NCBI RefSeq assembly: GCF_000003605.2
Contig: NW_003147272.1
Coordinates: 386,332 to 413,016 of the forward strand
Length of the DNA stretch: 26,685 bases
Source of the DNA: Saccoglossus kowalevskii
Taxonomy: Eukaryota > Hemichordata > Enteropneusta > Harrimaniidae
Direction of reading: 5' to 3'
Under the pieces are notes generated by a model. It searched no databases and had not been told where the DNA came from. It saw only the letters and a program-made list of their open reading frames with translations. Shown piece by piece: positions 1 to 10,149 of the stretch. A program made the position numbers and the translations under genes. Every line of letters begins with the position of its first letter. Positions within the stretch are counted from its first letter, which is position 1.

Positions 1-2496
1 CGCCATTTAATACTTACGAGTGAAATATTACAACACTAACTGACTGTGTGTTCTATCCCATATTATGTTTGTAATTCAAGAAAACGGTTTTACATTTTCT
101 CGTTCGACGTAATAAATATCATGATGGATTGCTACGAAGCCAATTATTGAAAGGGAGCTCACATGGCCGGTGACTATACAGCCTGATAATGTATGCCACA
201 TCACCTAATTGATGATATAAGACTCAAGTTATTATTCAGGTAAAACAACAGCCCCCTCGACGATGCATACAATTTTTCTTTACTTTATTGGTGATTTTAC
301 AACTTTATGACACAAATACTATGAAATGAACATCATCAACATTGACGCTATGTCGGTTGAGTAGTTTGGCGGACATTGTTATTAAAATGGGTGACAGCAC
401 AAAATTGCAATATCAGTGAACGAGTTAATGAAATTTATTTAATTTCGACCATGACTTTTTGTAACTGACAATGGTCTGTAAACAGACTCGGATGGTCTAC
501 ATGTCTGTGTGTGTATTACTATGTCAAGGTGCCACAATCAGTGATTCGTCACGGTGTCGATTAACACCATTTGTGCTGTAGCGAACGTATTATGTTATGA
601 TAAATGTGATATCAACAGAGCATTCCGTTAATGTGAATCCAGGTTTCTCGAAATCATGCTTTTTTATTGGAATAGAAATAAATGTCGATATTTTAACATT
701 GATGAATATCAATTACTCATATTGTTTGATGGTTAATGCGCTATAATGTTGTCACTTACTTTTTCGTATTTTGGTTATCATGGTGCGTCATACATTCTAA
801 GGTGGGTATATTAAAAATATCTAGGCATTTGGTTGCCGTTATATTCTGTGTTCTAATTTATTGACTAAAGTCTCGAAATCCACTGCGACAAAGGATGATG
901 TAATTTGTCTACGTACAGTGAGCAGCCGAACAGAATACGGGAACACAGCTTTGCGGCGCTTCATGTCCGAAATGGGATTACAGCTAGCCTGGAAATGGCC
1001 GTAGTGCTACTGATAGATGGACGTCGAACGCGTAATCTTCCTAATGCTGGGCGGACATGCTAAACACTATGTCATACGCCAGTAGTTGCATTAAAAACAT
1101 AATAATAATATAACAATAATAACATAATTCGAGATTGTTTTATTTTATGATCAATTCTTTCTTAAATCTTCATAGAATTTTACGACAACCGGTCCCGTTG
1201 CCACTTTTTAGGTCGCATTTATCTTGCTTTCATTTTCCTGCAAACGACCTTCCGAATAGTCATTAATTATTTACACAAAAACACGCATACATTGTTGTTC
1301 CATCTAATCCCAATTATACACGGTTTATGCAAATTATAATTAATTTATTACGTCAAAGATGTCTATAATGTACGCATATTATTTTACTTCAAACCCTTAC
1401 TAACTAGAGTTCCACCCTGACGTAAAAGCTGCTTTGAAACCAATAATCATTACAAACTGATTATTTAGTTTGTAAAATGAATAAAGACAATATTACAATA
1501 ATTCCGACTGACCTATTAACAAACAGAACAAATTGCATCGGATGCTCGAGTAATTTATTGTTTTTCCTGTTGTCAAGGCACTTTCTTATCTCGTTGAATC
1601 CCCGAGGTCTCGTTATTCTTCAATTTTTATCACCCTAATTCCAATATACTTTGAAAAGCCGCAAATGAGCTTTTATGTGGGTTGTTGGTATAAATGTTCA
1701 TCCCACATTCTGTATTAAGCAATATGTATAGTGTAAATCTAGAAAACCCAAACGGGCAAGACGTCCTTACGAACTGCTTTTAGTTGTGACTTATAGAGGT
1801 CATTTATGATTCTCACGAGTAGGCTCTTTCACCAAAGTACTAAACTATGGATAATACAGTATTCATCATGAATATTTTAGTAGCTAGTGAGATTTGGCAT
1901 AAATTAGTCTGTCCTTGGCGTATTCCTCATTTGGCATAGAATTATTTCGTCGAGGGATTTCCCTTTTTGAATCATAAAGGACGTTACGCGTTCGCAACTA
2001 TCGCATAGATCAGTGGCGAGGACACTCTATCGAAGCAGTATACTCGACTGATTATTCTCCAACCTAACGACCATCATACTGAATAGCCTTCGATCAATTA
2101 GCCATGGGCGACGATTACAACAATTGGTATATTAAACATCGATTACCCTAAACCCTCCATGCTATAAAATACATATATGCATTTGCTCATTCGCATCTCT
2201 GTCTGTAAGTGTGTTAACGTTACTTTGTACTGTTTATATAGCTGTTTGTTTCATGTAAACACGTGGTTTTACTCCCATCCAGACAGCGAGTCAGTCGAGT
2301 TTATCATCGCCATTGTTTATCGAGTTTCACATTGGACGAGTTGAACTTAGATATACGTATGGGTTTCGTTAAAATCTTAATAATACGCGAACATGTATTA
2401 GGATATTACACATGCCCAACTGTATTAGGGGGGTCTACTAATATCAACAACTAAGCAGTGCTTCTGCAACCAGATCACATTACCACGAATACTTAC
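1..2496. other. AT-rich spacer with no recognisable gene
   Basis: No open frame here looks better than chance on either strand. The only structure I see is a short AAT-type run near 1099-1124 and a 10-base direct repeat, ATTTGGCATA, at 1892-1901 and 1929-1938. CACGTG occurs at 2260-2265. I see no RNA gene or mobile element that I can name. Confidence 0.6.
1099..1124. repeat. imperfect AAT/AAC trinucleotide run
   Basis: A run of AAT units interrupted by TAAC and AAC, about 26 bases long. It is a degenerate microsatellite in AT-rich spacer with no sign of function. Confidence 0.75.
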
Positions 2497-2633
2497 TCTG
2501 CCTTACGTAAACAAATATTAGTTTGAACATAAGTCGAGCGAGCACGAATTCGTATGTGTTGTTTTTCTGCCGACCTTCGAACCATAGCTTCCATCCATTA
2601 ATATATTCCCGCGACACCGGGTGCCATTGAATA
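2497..2633 (-). CDS. candidate internal exon, product unknown
   Basis: On the minus strand this 137-base stretch is open in one frame and reads plausibly as protein (for example WHPVSREYINGWKLWFEG). It is bounded by a TACTAG acceptor-like end at 2635-2634 and, at 2496, by GTAAGTATT, a near-perfect U1 donor after CAGA. An alternative donor, GTAAGG, lies 10 bases earlier at 2506. It lies about 3.2 kb downstream, on the same strand, of the candidate first exon at 5820, so the two could belong to one transcript; that link is inference. The acceptor has a weak pyrimidine tract. I do not recognise the peptide, and open frames of this size are common by chance here. Confidence 0.22.
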
Positions 2634-2811
2634 CTAGTAAACATGGCAATGTGCACAAAACATGTCAACTCATCATAAAATCATGACAGTTACGTAACAC
2701 CAAACAGACAGTAAAAGTGCTACTTGGTGACAGTCAGTACGTTTACAAAGTATTCAGTCGGAGGTCGAGACACACGTGTATATTTAAATGAAATATATGA
2801 GGGTTAGGCAT

Positions 2812-2852
2812 ACAATTGGGGAACAAACTAAAATAAATTACCGTAGTCTTAA
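2812..2852 (+). repeat. dispersed repeat family 2, copy 1
   Basis: This copy contains the 14-mer ACAATTGGGGAACA followed 17 bases later by GTAGTCTTAA. The same two blocks, 15 bases apart, recur at 17678-17716. Two long exact blocks in the same order and near-equal spacing are hard to get by chance and suggest a diverged short interspersed repeat. I could not define its ends or any terminal inverted repeat. Confidence 0.55.
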
Positions 2853-4560
2853 CAAAGTCTTCAAATTACGTCACACATCGTAACACTGAGAATTAATTGC
2901 TATCATTGATCGTAAAAATGCAAGCAATCAACGATGTCTGCCTCATGAGCGCACGATAGTTCATGTCAAATCACCGTCCATTATCACTGGAAAAAATAGC
3001 GAATGCAAAAAAATCTAGGACATTATACGACTATTCCTTTCTAAACATTAAAAGTCTAACATCTGTGTGGCCACGGCGGATGAATTATTCATTTACTAAT
3101 AGAGTGGCGAATTATCTGTAAGAAATGAGATCCATGAGTGATGACGGGCATGGTTTTAGATGTAATTCGGCTTAATCAGAGTTGTACTCATCCACGAACA
3201 TCGCAAAAACGGTTTGATCACGTCACTGTGTATTACGTAATTTCTATTCTACGCAACAGTGTATTTCGATATCGCAATTTGAAATGGCATTACCGGTCGC
3301 TGCGAAACATAGGGGACATTCAGTCAGTTGATTTGTACTTTACTTCTATAGAGACTGATATAACGGCATGATGAATTATTGTGTAATTGCATGGCAAGGT
3401 GCAATACCTCAATCGCTACAAGAATGTAAATTTAAATACTGTTATACTGGTTCTATGTTTACATGACTCGCATACCAAAAGGGTACAGAACACATAATAC
3501 AACCGAGGCGGCTAATAGACCAGACAAAACATGCAGGTGTTGAAGGATTTGGTTCAAATGAGACGACAACATCTATCCCTTCACGCCCTAAACAGAAACT
3601 TTTAGAATTCCAAATCAATATAACTTAGGCAACTGATGGGATGTATTGAAATATGTCAGAGGTCGGAGGTCACAGCAACGTGTCTGGTTAGTGTTTGGCA
3701 TAAAATGCTTTGTATAGACCAAATACAATTCGATGGAAATCAAGTTTACATATCCTGTTCCATTGTTTGATATTTCTACGACAATCCCACAATTGCAACA
3801 TTTATAAAAAATGGTATAAATATGTATTTTTCACATTTTTTCTTTTAAAATCTAAAACTGGACTAATTGTCAGTGTTTATTCACTGCTATTCTATATGAA
3901 CGGTAATAATTACTTTGACACAACAATATCAAACCTGCTTTGAAAATAAATTAGTACAGAATGCTTTTCAAAAAAGGAAATGTTGAACGTAATTTAACTT
4001 AAGTAGGATTCAGACCCACAGTGCACATTGTACAATTTTCAATTATCGAATGCTCAGATGTATCGCCAGACCTTGATAAACCTCTCTTCAATCCGAGTAA
4101 AAAAACAAGAGCACATTTTAACAATAACGTTGATGATCATGGATATACGCTATTCATTCCAGAAGCGGATTTAGTTAAGGCTTACCCGACGTCCACTCAA
4201 AGAAAAACATCTTTTCTTATATAACAATTAAATTTCGAATGCACTTTGGCAATAACGTAAGTTTAATGATGTGCCCCTTTAACCAAAAATCATATAGGCG
4301 CCCCTGAATTTATTAAACACCCATCGTAGATATCGCTCATACGAAGTACATGTCAACACTTAACACAGCGTAACACATTTTGACAACAAAAGAAACACAC
4401 AGCCTGAGTCACTCACGTAATAATACAGGAAAACAACATTGCTTAAAGCCCAGCATTCTAAGTATGAAAATATGCAGCTCAACCACTTCCATCACTGAAC
4501 ACATGTTATCGGCGCCTTATGCTACCGTGTATGTCAATATAATTAATTCCTAAATGGTAG
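2853..4560. other. spacer with no recognisable gene
   Basis: This is AT-rich DNA without a convincing gene. A direct repeat of the half-site AGGTCA type with one spacer base (AGGTCG-G-AGGTCA, 3660-3672) resembles a DR1 nuclear-receptor element but is a single short match. An open frame at about 4003-4224 on the plus strand has a mixed, protein-like composition but no good splice site or ATG, and is within chance expectation. Confidence 0.5.
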
Positions 4561-4607
4561 CTGTTTCTACTACTGCTGTTTCTACTACCCCATGAATACC
4601 CCATGAA
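4561..4607. repeat. two short tandem duplications
   Basis: CTGTTTCTACTAC occurs twice with a 15-base period (4561-4573, 4576-4588), directly followed by ACCCCATGAA twice with an 11-base period (4587-4596, 4598-4607). The two small duplications abut, which is typical of replication slippage. Confidence 0.75.
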
Positions 4608-5810
4608 GTTATGAATAACTTTACTATGCTGTCAATGTTACAGGATAAAAATAGTATGGGGTAATGATGTTATGGTCACGTCCTAGGTCCTCGTGTGAAC
4701 TCTTCAATATGCAGAGTTAAAAACAATGAGGCCCATGGGCTATATGTTTTGAAAAGTATGTTGCTGCTTGTTGTTTGCTCATCAACATATTTGTCGCGCA
4801 AATTACAACGAAATTCCGACTTTATTAGGTTTTATTAACACATCTTGAATGTCAATCCAATCTTATAAAAAATCAAATCACAACAACCAGTTCAAATGGA
4901 ACACTATATTCGACAATGAACATTGGTAGCAGAGCAAGTTTCAACGTGTGCGTTACGTTCCAGGAAAATGCAACACGCGCGCGTAGTGGACGCACTTTAT
5001 CGCGTACGGGCGAGCAGTATGTCTACAGACATATATACTTACATATACACATGCCATAAACGAAAGGAAGAGCAGCTGCAGTGGTACAACTCAGCTGGGA
5101 ATATTAAATACAGATCACAACGAAGCGTCCGATATCCCCATGTATTAAAATTCCACTTATTGACTTCCAAGGTAATTAAGTTGACGACCACAGCATGTCA
5201 ATGCTTGCTACTTCCCTTGTATCACATTGATAGAGTGTACTCGCGCGTTGATGACGTTATCAACTCAACAATAAAATCACAAAAGTACAATGTCTAACAA
5301 ACACCACTGGTAGTCTGCACATTAACAAGGTAAAGAGAGATTTACCAGAAAATAATTATTTGTTTTTAACGTATGTATGGCTCATATGCGGTGTCACAAT
5401 AATACTATTATACAGCTTGCTTGTTTAAAATTAACATTAATGCGAATTAAAACAGATTAAAAAAACAGCTGATCAAAACGATAAAACAGGAGAAAGCAAT
5501 CTCGCCTGCTCATGCTAGTCATTCCTGAATTTGTTTTGAGTTAATCAATTCCAACGTTGACAATATGAAATCTAAGTTAATACATTTTTTTCGTTGAACA
5601 GCGATAAGAACTTGTTCATATAAAATATTAATATTAAAATGCGCTGTGAATACAAAACCAAGCAGTAACAATGGAGTGAATGAGATAGACTCTCTCGTGA
5701 TATGTTTTAAAACCCAGATCTAAAACCACAAAAACAACCGAAATATACCGTGTCTGACTATAGTATCAAGAAACCGACGCGCCAAGAAGAAAACGACAAA
5801 TCGATGTGAA
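4608..5810. other. spacer with one long open frame, no supported gene
   Basis: The longest open frame of the window (about 4923-5297, plus strand, 124 codons) lies here. It begins at a TTG, not at an early ATG, shows no domain that I recognise, and is about the longest frame expected by chance in 26.7 kb at this base composition. I see no other structure. Confidence 0.5.
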
Positions 5811-5819
5811 ATACCTTAC

Positions 5820-6065
5820 CTTTGAAGAGAAACGGATCTCCGAAACTTCTGTTGTCTCAACAACAACAAACTAGTCAAATCCGGGAGTTAAATATCCAAT
5901 GGCTGGCAACGAAATATCATCCTTGGTCTCGATAAACGGACGGCGCTTATTGCGAATGAAAGATACTTTTTTCCCTTCACACATTCAGCAAAAATGAACG
6001 GGAGACGGCCTTACGACTCCCGTGTGTGTTGGTCAACTCGATTCATTTAACTGAGAAAATGAACG
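5820..6065 (-). other. candidate non-coding first exon, minus strand
   Basis: On the minus strand CAAAG is followed by GTAAGGTATTT, a strong splice-donor match, so an exon could end at 5820 with the intron starting at 5819. Upstream lies an NRF1-type promoter palindrome at 6077-6087, giving a first exon of roughly 200-250 bases. The stretch has only very short ATG frames, consistent with 5' UTR. The upstream edge is a guess, since no initiator or TATA box fixes a start. Strong donor hexamers occur by chance about a dozen times in a window this size, so the case rests on the combination with the promoter motif. Confidence 0.3.
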
Positions 6066-6076
6066 TAAACATCTCA

Positions 6077-6087
6077 GCGCATGCGCA
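6077..6087. promoter_or_regulatory. NRF1-type palindromic promoter site
   Basis: GCGCATGCGCA matches the NRF1 consensus (YGCGCAYGCGCR) at all but the unassigned edge. NRF1 sites typically lie within 100 bp of transcription starts of broadly expressed metazoan genes. In 36% G+C sequence such a 9-mer core is expected about 0.03 times in the window, yet it occurs twice (see 9802-9811). E-boxes lie nearby at 6189-6194 and 6480-6485. Confidence 0.5.
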
Positions 6088-6188
6088 AGTATATCAAACT
6101 GCATTTATCATTTTATACGTGTCAAATTTCCCAAGCGTCTTTAATTTACATATAGGAAGGTAGTAATCTGCAAATCAAACTGTTCAGA

Positions 6189-6194
6189 CACGTG
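6189..6194. promoter_or_regulatory. E-box CACGTG with GAC flank
   Basis: GACACGTGAC matches the USF/MITF/TFEB-type bHLH-zip E-box. It is about 100 bp from the NRF1-type site and would lie upstream of a minus-strand transcript starting near 6060. Binding is inferred from the motif alone. Confidence 0.35.
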
Positions 6195-6285
6195 ACTGAC
6201 CCAAATGATTCGTAACAGTGACCACAACATGACTTCGATACCAGCTAATGCAGCTTAATATAATAATTAATCGATACAGTTTGTG

Positions 6286-6477
6286 TTATACCAAATGAGA
6301 TGGCGATTTAGCGCGTGGTTTTTTTGCGTGTCTTTTACAATTTCGGCAAAGATGAGGATATAAAATACCAATTAATCCGGCTAAGGTCACTGTAATATAA
6401 CACGATATGGTATGTGTCTGCCGAGAGTGAGTTAATGTTTTCCACAATTTTGGCACGATCAAGTTCATCTCACTCAT
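6286..6477 (-). CDS. candidate small single-span membrane protein, 63 aa
   Basis: This minus-strand frame starts with ATG at 6477 (MSEMNLIVPKLW) and ends at a TAA. Residues of about 24-43 form a hydrophobic segment (ISCYITVTLAGLIGILYPHL). It is followed by a strongly basic tail with CRNC and KRHAKKPRAK, the layout of a single membrane span with a cytoplasmic basic side. A CACGTG E-box overlaps the start region at 6480-6485. The frame lies upstream of the NRF1 promoter candidate. I recognise no homologue, and a frame of this length is common by chance, so it may be nothing. Confidence 0.15.
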   Translation of the reverse strand: MSEMNLIVPKLWKTLTHSRQTHTISCYITVTLAGLIGILYPHLCRNCKRHAKKPRAKSPSHLV

Positions 6478-6533
6478 CACACGTGTTTCGAAGACACCGT
6501 ATACTTGTAGATCGATTCATGAGTGTTTATTTC

Positions 6534-6544
6534 AAAATGGCGCC
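6534..6544 (+). promoter_or_regulatory. YY1-like site AAAATGGCGCC
   Basis: The sequence matches the YY1 core AANATGGCG, which in animal promoters often sits just downstream of the transcription start. The ATG would give only a nine-residue peptide. Single-motif evidence. Confidence 0.2.
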
Positions 6545-7858
6545 CGTTGTTTTATCACCAATCTAGAATTCAAAACTGCCCGAAATGTTGGTGGTGTCAG
6601 CGAACTAAATACTCACCGTATATGACAATTGTTAGAATACGCTATTATTTAGTTCGGTTTCGTTTCCGCCTATATTTTGACAACATGGTCGCTCACAAAT
6701 ACTTAAGCGGGAACATTTTCTTAAACGACAGTGATTTTCGAATTAGCCAAAATTGATAGCAAATGATAGTTGAAAATAGCGCACACAAAGCACACCGGCG
6801 TGAATTAGTTACAACGTATAAAAGCGTATATTGACATGTGTTTATTAAAAGATAACGTATATTTGTAGACTGATATTCGTTCTGATAACAATCATCCTCC
6901 ATGGGAATATTAATATGCATTCCGTTTTCATTAAACCTCCCAAGGGCATTCAATTTCCGTTTTGCGGAATAAACCAACAGCAAACTTCAGTTGTTTTCGC
7001 GTTGGCATAATCTTGTTTCTCCCTCGGGTAAGCAACATGGAAGACTTATTTTCTAGTATTCGATAGAACCACACAGATTCATGTGTGGTATATGTATGTC
7101 AGCAAACGCAACAAGGAGTGTGATATGGGGCACATAACTAGTTTGAGTTGAACTTGTCCGGTCTTAAACTAAAAGAATAAATAGGGAAATAATAATAAAG
7201 AATCGACCATTTGAAAATTGGTCGAGTCAGAAGGAAATTAATAACTTGCACATTTATTTTCAACAAACATGTTTTCTTTGTGTGAAGAGAGGTTAAACTT
7301 TGCTTTCAGACAATGTGATGTTATCTACAGGGACATATTAACGTATGTTTAATAACATACCACCTTTAATCGTTCTTCGGGTGTGAACGGTCGATTGCTG
7401 CCGGCGCGCAAACACGATAAACAAGGCCAATATATTGTTGTTTGAATATATTTAGAGATGTTGCCATAGTGTTCATTAAATAAATTTACTATGACATGTA
7501 TAAATCTAATAAATCCTCGATGGTTTTCGTAGACAAAATAGCATACGTACATATCACGGAATAACACGGGATGTTGTTGTTGTTTTTTTACATAATATTA
7601 AAAAAAATGCCAATGTATTACTATTTACATTGCTAAAAATAAACTAACTTTATGTAGGTGATTTTGATTTTAATAATTTCTTTTGTCAAAAATAAACTGA
7701 AGGTAATTTTTGTTATTTTTGAACACGATAATGAAAAAGGATAGCAGCCTTTTCGAACTTGAAAACCACTCAAGCCCAAATGTTATGAGAATAATTTAAC
7801 CAAAGTTCAATACGAAAGCCGTTTTCAGCAATGTAAGAACAAAAGTTTCTTAACGTTT
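6545..7858. other. spacer with no supported gene
   Basis: AT-rich DNA with short chance frames on both strands. A small hairpin (TCGACCA and TGGTCGA, 7203-7225) and a 53-base-spaced direct repeat AAAAATAAACT (7635-7645, 7688-7698) are present. A short minus-strand frame near 7349-7420, ending in RPFTPEERLK, sits between a CAG acceptor-like and a GTGGTA donor-like site but is only about 34 bases long, so I do not call it a gene. Confidence 0.5.
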
Positions 7859-8097
7859 GATAAACGGATGCCGAGATCTCTTTCAGAGCGAGAGGCCACG
7901 AGACTGCTTGTTTTACCTTTCAAACGATGCTCTATTCTTTTGCATTATGGCGTCAGTTGTTTGCGTATAACCAGGGTTACCGTTTTTGAAACAAAGAACG
8001 CGTTGACGGGAGGGAATAGAACACTATTTTAGGTAGAAAAACAAATCTCGTGTTTCTCTCGCTCTCAACGAGATTTCGGCGGACATTGCTGTTTATT
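7859..8097. mobile_element. foldback (MITE-like) element, copy 1
   Basis: This is an imperfect inverted repeat of about 240 bp centred near 7975. Matching blocks fall at nearly constant mirror positions: AGAGCGAGAG 7885-7894 against CTCTCGCTCT 8056-8065 (10 of 10), CACGAGA 7897-7903 against TCTCGTG 8046-8052 (7 of 7), GCCGAGATCTC 7870-7880 against 8070-8080 (10 of 11), and CTATTC 7932-7937 against GAATAG 8014-8019. The right arm also matches element 2 without a gap over 90 bases at about 67%. There is no open frame. The layout fits a non-autonomous foldback or palindromic MITE; the superfamily is unknown because I could not define the termini or a target-site duplication. A hairpin-RNA locus is an alternative reading. 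Confidence 0.6.
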
Positions 8098-9590
8098 CTT
8101 ACTATAGTATTTATGTTTATGACACTGAAACTTACATATTACATAGTATGCAATGCCTAAAATTACAGTTAGCATTTACAACAAAATAACGACTTAATAA
8201 CTCACTTTCCTTGACGTCATAATCTGAATCGATGATATCAAAACCTTTTCTCTTATTGTTCACAAAACAAACAAGTCATACAATCACGTGAAGCCGAACT
8301 CCATTTATTTATAGTTCATACTTGAAAAACATTTTCTTGAGGTGTATATATGATTTTTAGTGTTAGTATTAGTAACACTTTGAAAGTCGATTCATCTCAA
8401 TAACACAAACTAAAACAAACATGGTGTGGCTTTTAATCAGCTTTTGCTACTGACATAGCTACAATAATTATCGTTACACATTAACATACTTCAGAACCAG
8501 TAATCAGCCCGGTGATGGTGACCCTTTGTTGTCTATAATATTCGAAGTTATGTTTCTAACATGATTAACAATGTACTACTTGTAATTTTTATTTCAATTT
8601 GTCATCCATATAATAATGAGTCGATCTTTGTTCTACTAATACGAATTAACACTACTAGGTGAAAAGTGGATTATTTATTTGCATATAATTCCATGGAAAT
8701 AGGTGACTAATTAGTATATCGTTATAACTGTGTACCACAAATGCAATGAACAAACAATGGATAAATACAGATTGTGAGACTTGTATACATGGACTATAAA
8801 TAAGTGAACTTGAAGTTGATATAATATAAATGTCGGACATTTATAAACTATCACATTCATTAAGCGTGACTCGGATTTGGACGTCAAATAGCCCATATTT
8901 TTAATAACGCAATACCAGAAGCTGTACATATGTCTGTTAGGGTTGTCAGTATTACATCGCTCAAAAGACATTCGGTGAAATTTCGAACTTGATTTTTTTT
9001 TGAAAATTGTATTTTGAACAAAAACAGAATAAACAAAAACTTTGGCGATAAATTACTCGTAGGATCACAAATGTTTGTAAACACTGTAATTTAGTATCCC
9101 GTTAAGACCTATGCCGGCCAGGGAAAATATGGAACACAAGGGTTATTATTACAAAATTAAAACGCGATACGCATGACGTAACAACGAGCGCACGTACATT
9201 CATCATTGAACGGCTCTTCCACTAGCTGATTTATTTTACTTGTATTTTAATTTTTTCATTAAACATGATAACGAAACAACAAAGAGGTCTCGGCTGATTT
9301 CATTGTGGAAGTAATTGACTTGAAAAGGCGGCGGACTAATACGTTTATTGCGGTCAGACAATTGACTAACTGTATTGAACGTTGCTATGTCAAGTGGTTC
9401 GTGAGTTAAAATCTTCATTGAATTTAGGGTGTACCACAGTTAAATGATTTACTCTTTGAAATTAATCTTAAAATACTCTATTATTCTCATTTGTCAGTCA
9501 TGCTTATAGGTCAAGTAGCAAGATCAACGACTTATACTTGAGCTATACATGGCGTGATGCCTATAGAATTGAAACATAACGCTCAATAAA
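8098..9590. other. spacer between foldback copy 1 and the motif cluster
   Basis: No supported gene. The stretch holds a perfect CRE, TGACGTCA, at 8212-8219 and a symmetric E-box, TCACGTGA, at 8284-8291. The region 9270-9345 contains GGCGGAC followed by GTTTATT, recalling the outer end of the foldback arm (8078-8096), but it is too diverged for me to call it a copy. Confidence 0.45.
8212..8219. promoter_or_regulatory. CRE (CREB/ATF site) TGACGTCA
   Basis: A perfect eight-base CRE palindrome. Two further perfect copies lie at 9659-9666 and 11774-11781; I expect about 0.3 in the whole window from base composition. No promoter is otherwise evident beside this one. Confidence 0.35.
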
Positions 9591-9591
9591 G

Positions 9592-9811
9592 AAATGGCGG
9601 TTCGACAGACACTCAACTTGCTGATAAAACTGTCGAAGTTTAATGGCCCGGAAAATGATGACGTCACGTTGGATGATTGGACATGACTTACATGTTACAT
9701 GAGAAAATACTAGCATTATTGTATGTTTTTAAAAATAGTGGAATGTAGCAAACGTATCTCACACTTTATTTAGTCGTACTTGCGTAAAAGGCAGTCCGAA
9801 TTGCGCATGCG
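9592..9811 (+). promoter_or_regulatory. cluster of housekeeping-type promoter motifs
   Basis: Within 220 bp lie a YY1-like site (AAATGGCG, 9592-9599), an ETS core (CCGGAA, 9648-9653), a perfect CRE (TGACGTCA, 9659-9666), an inverted CCAAT box (ATTGG, 9676-9680) and an NRF1-like site (TGCGCATGCG, 9802-9811). These are the standard motifs of TATA-less animal promoters, and they rarely co-occur by chance in AT-rich spacer. Direction is uncertain. A good plus-strand donor (CTCG then GTAAGTG, intron from 10157) lies about 350 bp downstream and would fit a plus-strand first exon, although that donor sits at the edge of the foldback element. Confidence 0.35.
9594..9686 (+). CDS. candidate small open frame, 30 aa
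   Basis: An ATG in the YY1-like context AAATGGCG opens a 30-codon frame ending in TGA. It begins MAVRQTLNLLIKLSKFNG and finishes with an acidic stretch, ENDDVTLDDWT. The second half loosely recalls the KFxG...D.W pattern at the start of some retroelement Gag domains, but it is too short for a call. The ETS, CRE and CCAAT-like motifs lie inside the frame, so the same DNA can be read as promoter or as peptide. It could be an upstream ORF, a relic, or chance. Confidence 0.12.
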   Translation: MAVRQTLNLLIKLSKFNGPENDDVTLDDWT

Positions 9812-10149
9812 TGGTTAAGAATCAGGGTGGAACGACCGTTTAATCGGATAGCAATCGCCTATAGGCTCGTTAATTAGATTCTCTATGAACAGACCGCAGT
9901 GTTGTTTTACACATTAAGACAATGAGTCTCGTACCAAACAGTAGCAAAATATAGTTGTATTTCATGCAATGGTGAAGTACCATTGTCTACGCATCTTATT
10001 GACTAAAGCTTGGTACCTTAATTTGTCACAGTTGTGTCATAAGTTAAATTATCGACTTTTGTTCCGGCATTATTCTGTCTGTATTTCGTAACACACATTA
10101 CAAATTACTGAATTGGAATTGTCATCTGTCTAAACTCTTGTAATTTGAA

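Noticed and set aside
230-390. AGGTAAAACAA and GGCGGACATTG, both shared with the foldback arm
   Set aside because: The two matches are far further apart than in the arm and the sequence between does not align; probably coincidence.
2530-2575. GAGCGAG...CACGA...TTGTTTTTC, similar to the foldback left arm
   Set aside because: Only short blocks match, with uneven gaps, and no mirrored partner is found nearby.
2565-2585. tRNA B-box-like GGTTCGAAGG on the minus strand
   Set aside because: The B-box consensus fails at its last positions, and no A-box or acceptor stem is found at the right distance.
4003-4224. Protein-like open stretch on the plus strand (FNPSKKTRAHFNNNVDDHG)
   Set aside because: Composition is plausible, but it lacks an ATG and a good acceptor, and dozens of frames this long are expected by chance.
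4923-5297. Longest open frame, 124 codons, plus strand
   Set aside because: Starts at TTG, no recognised domain, no convincing splice sites, and its length is what chance predicts for the window.
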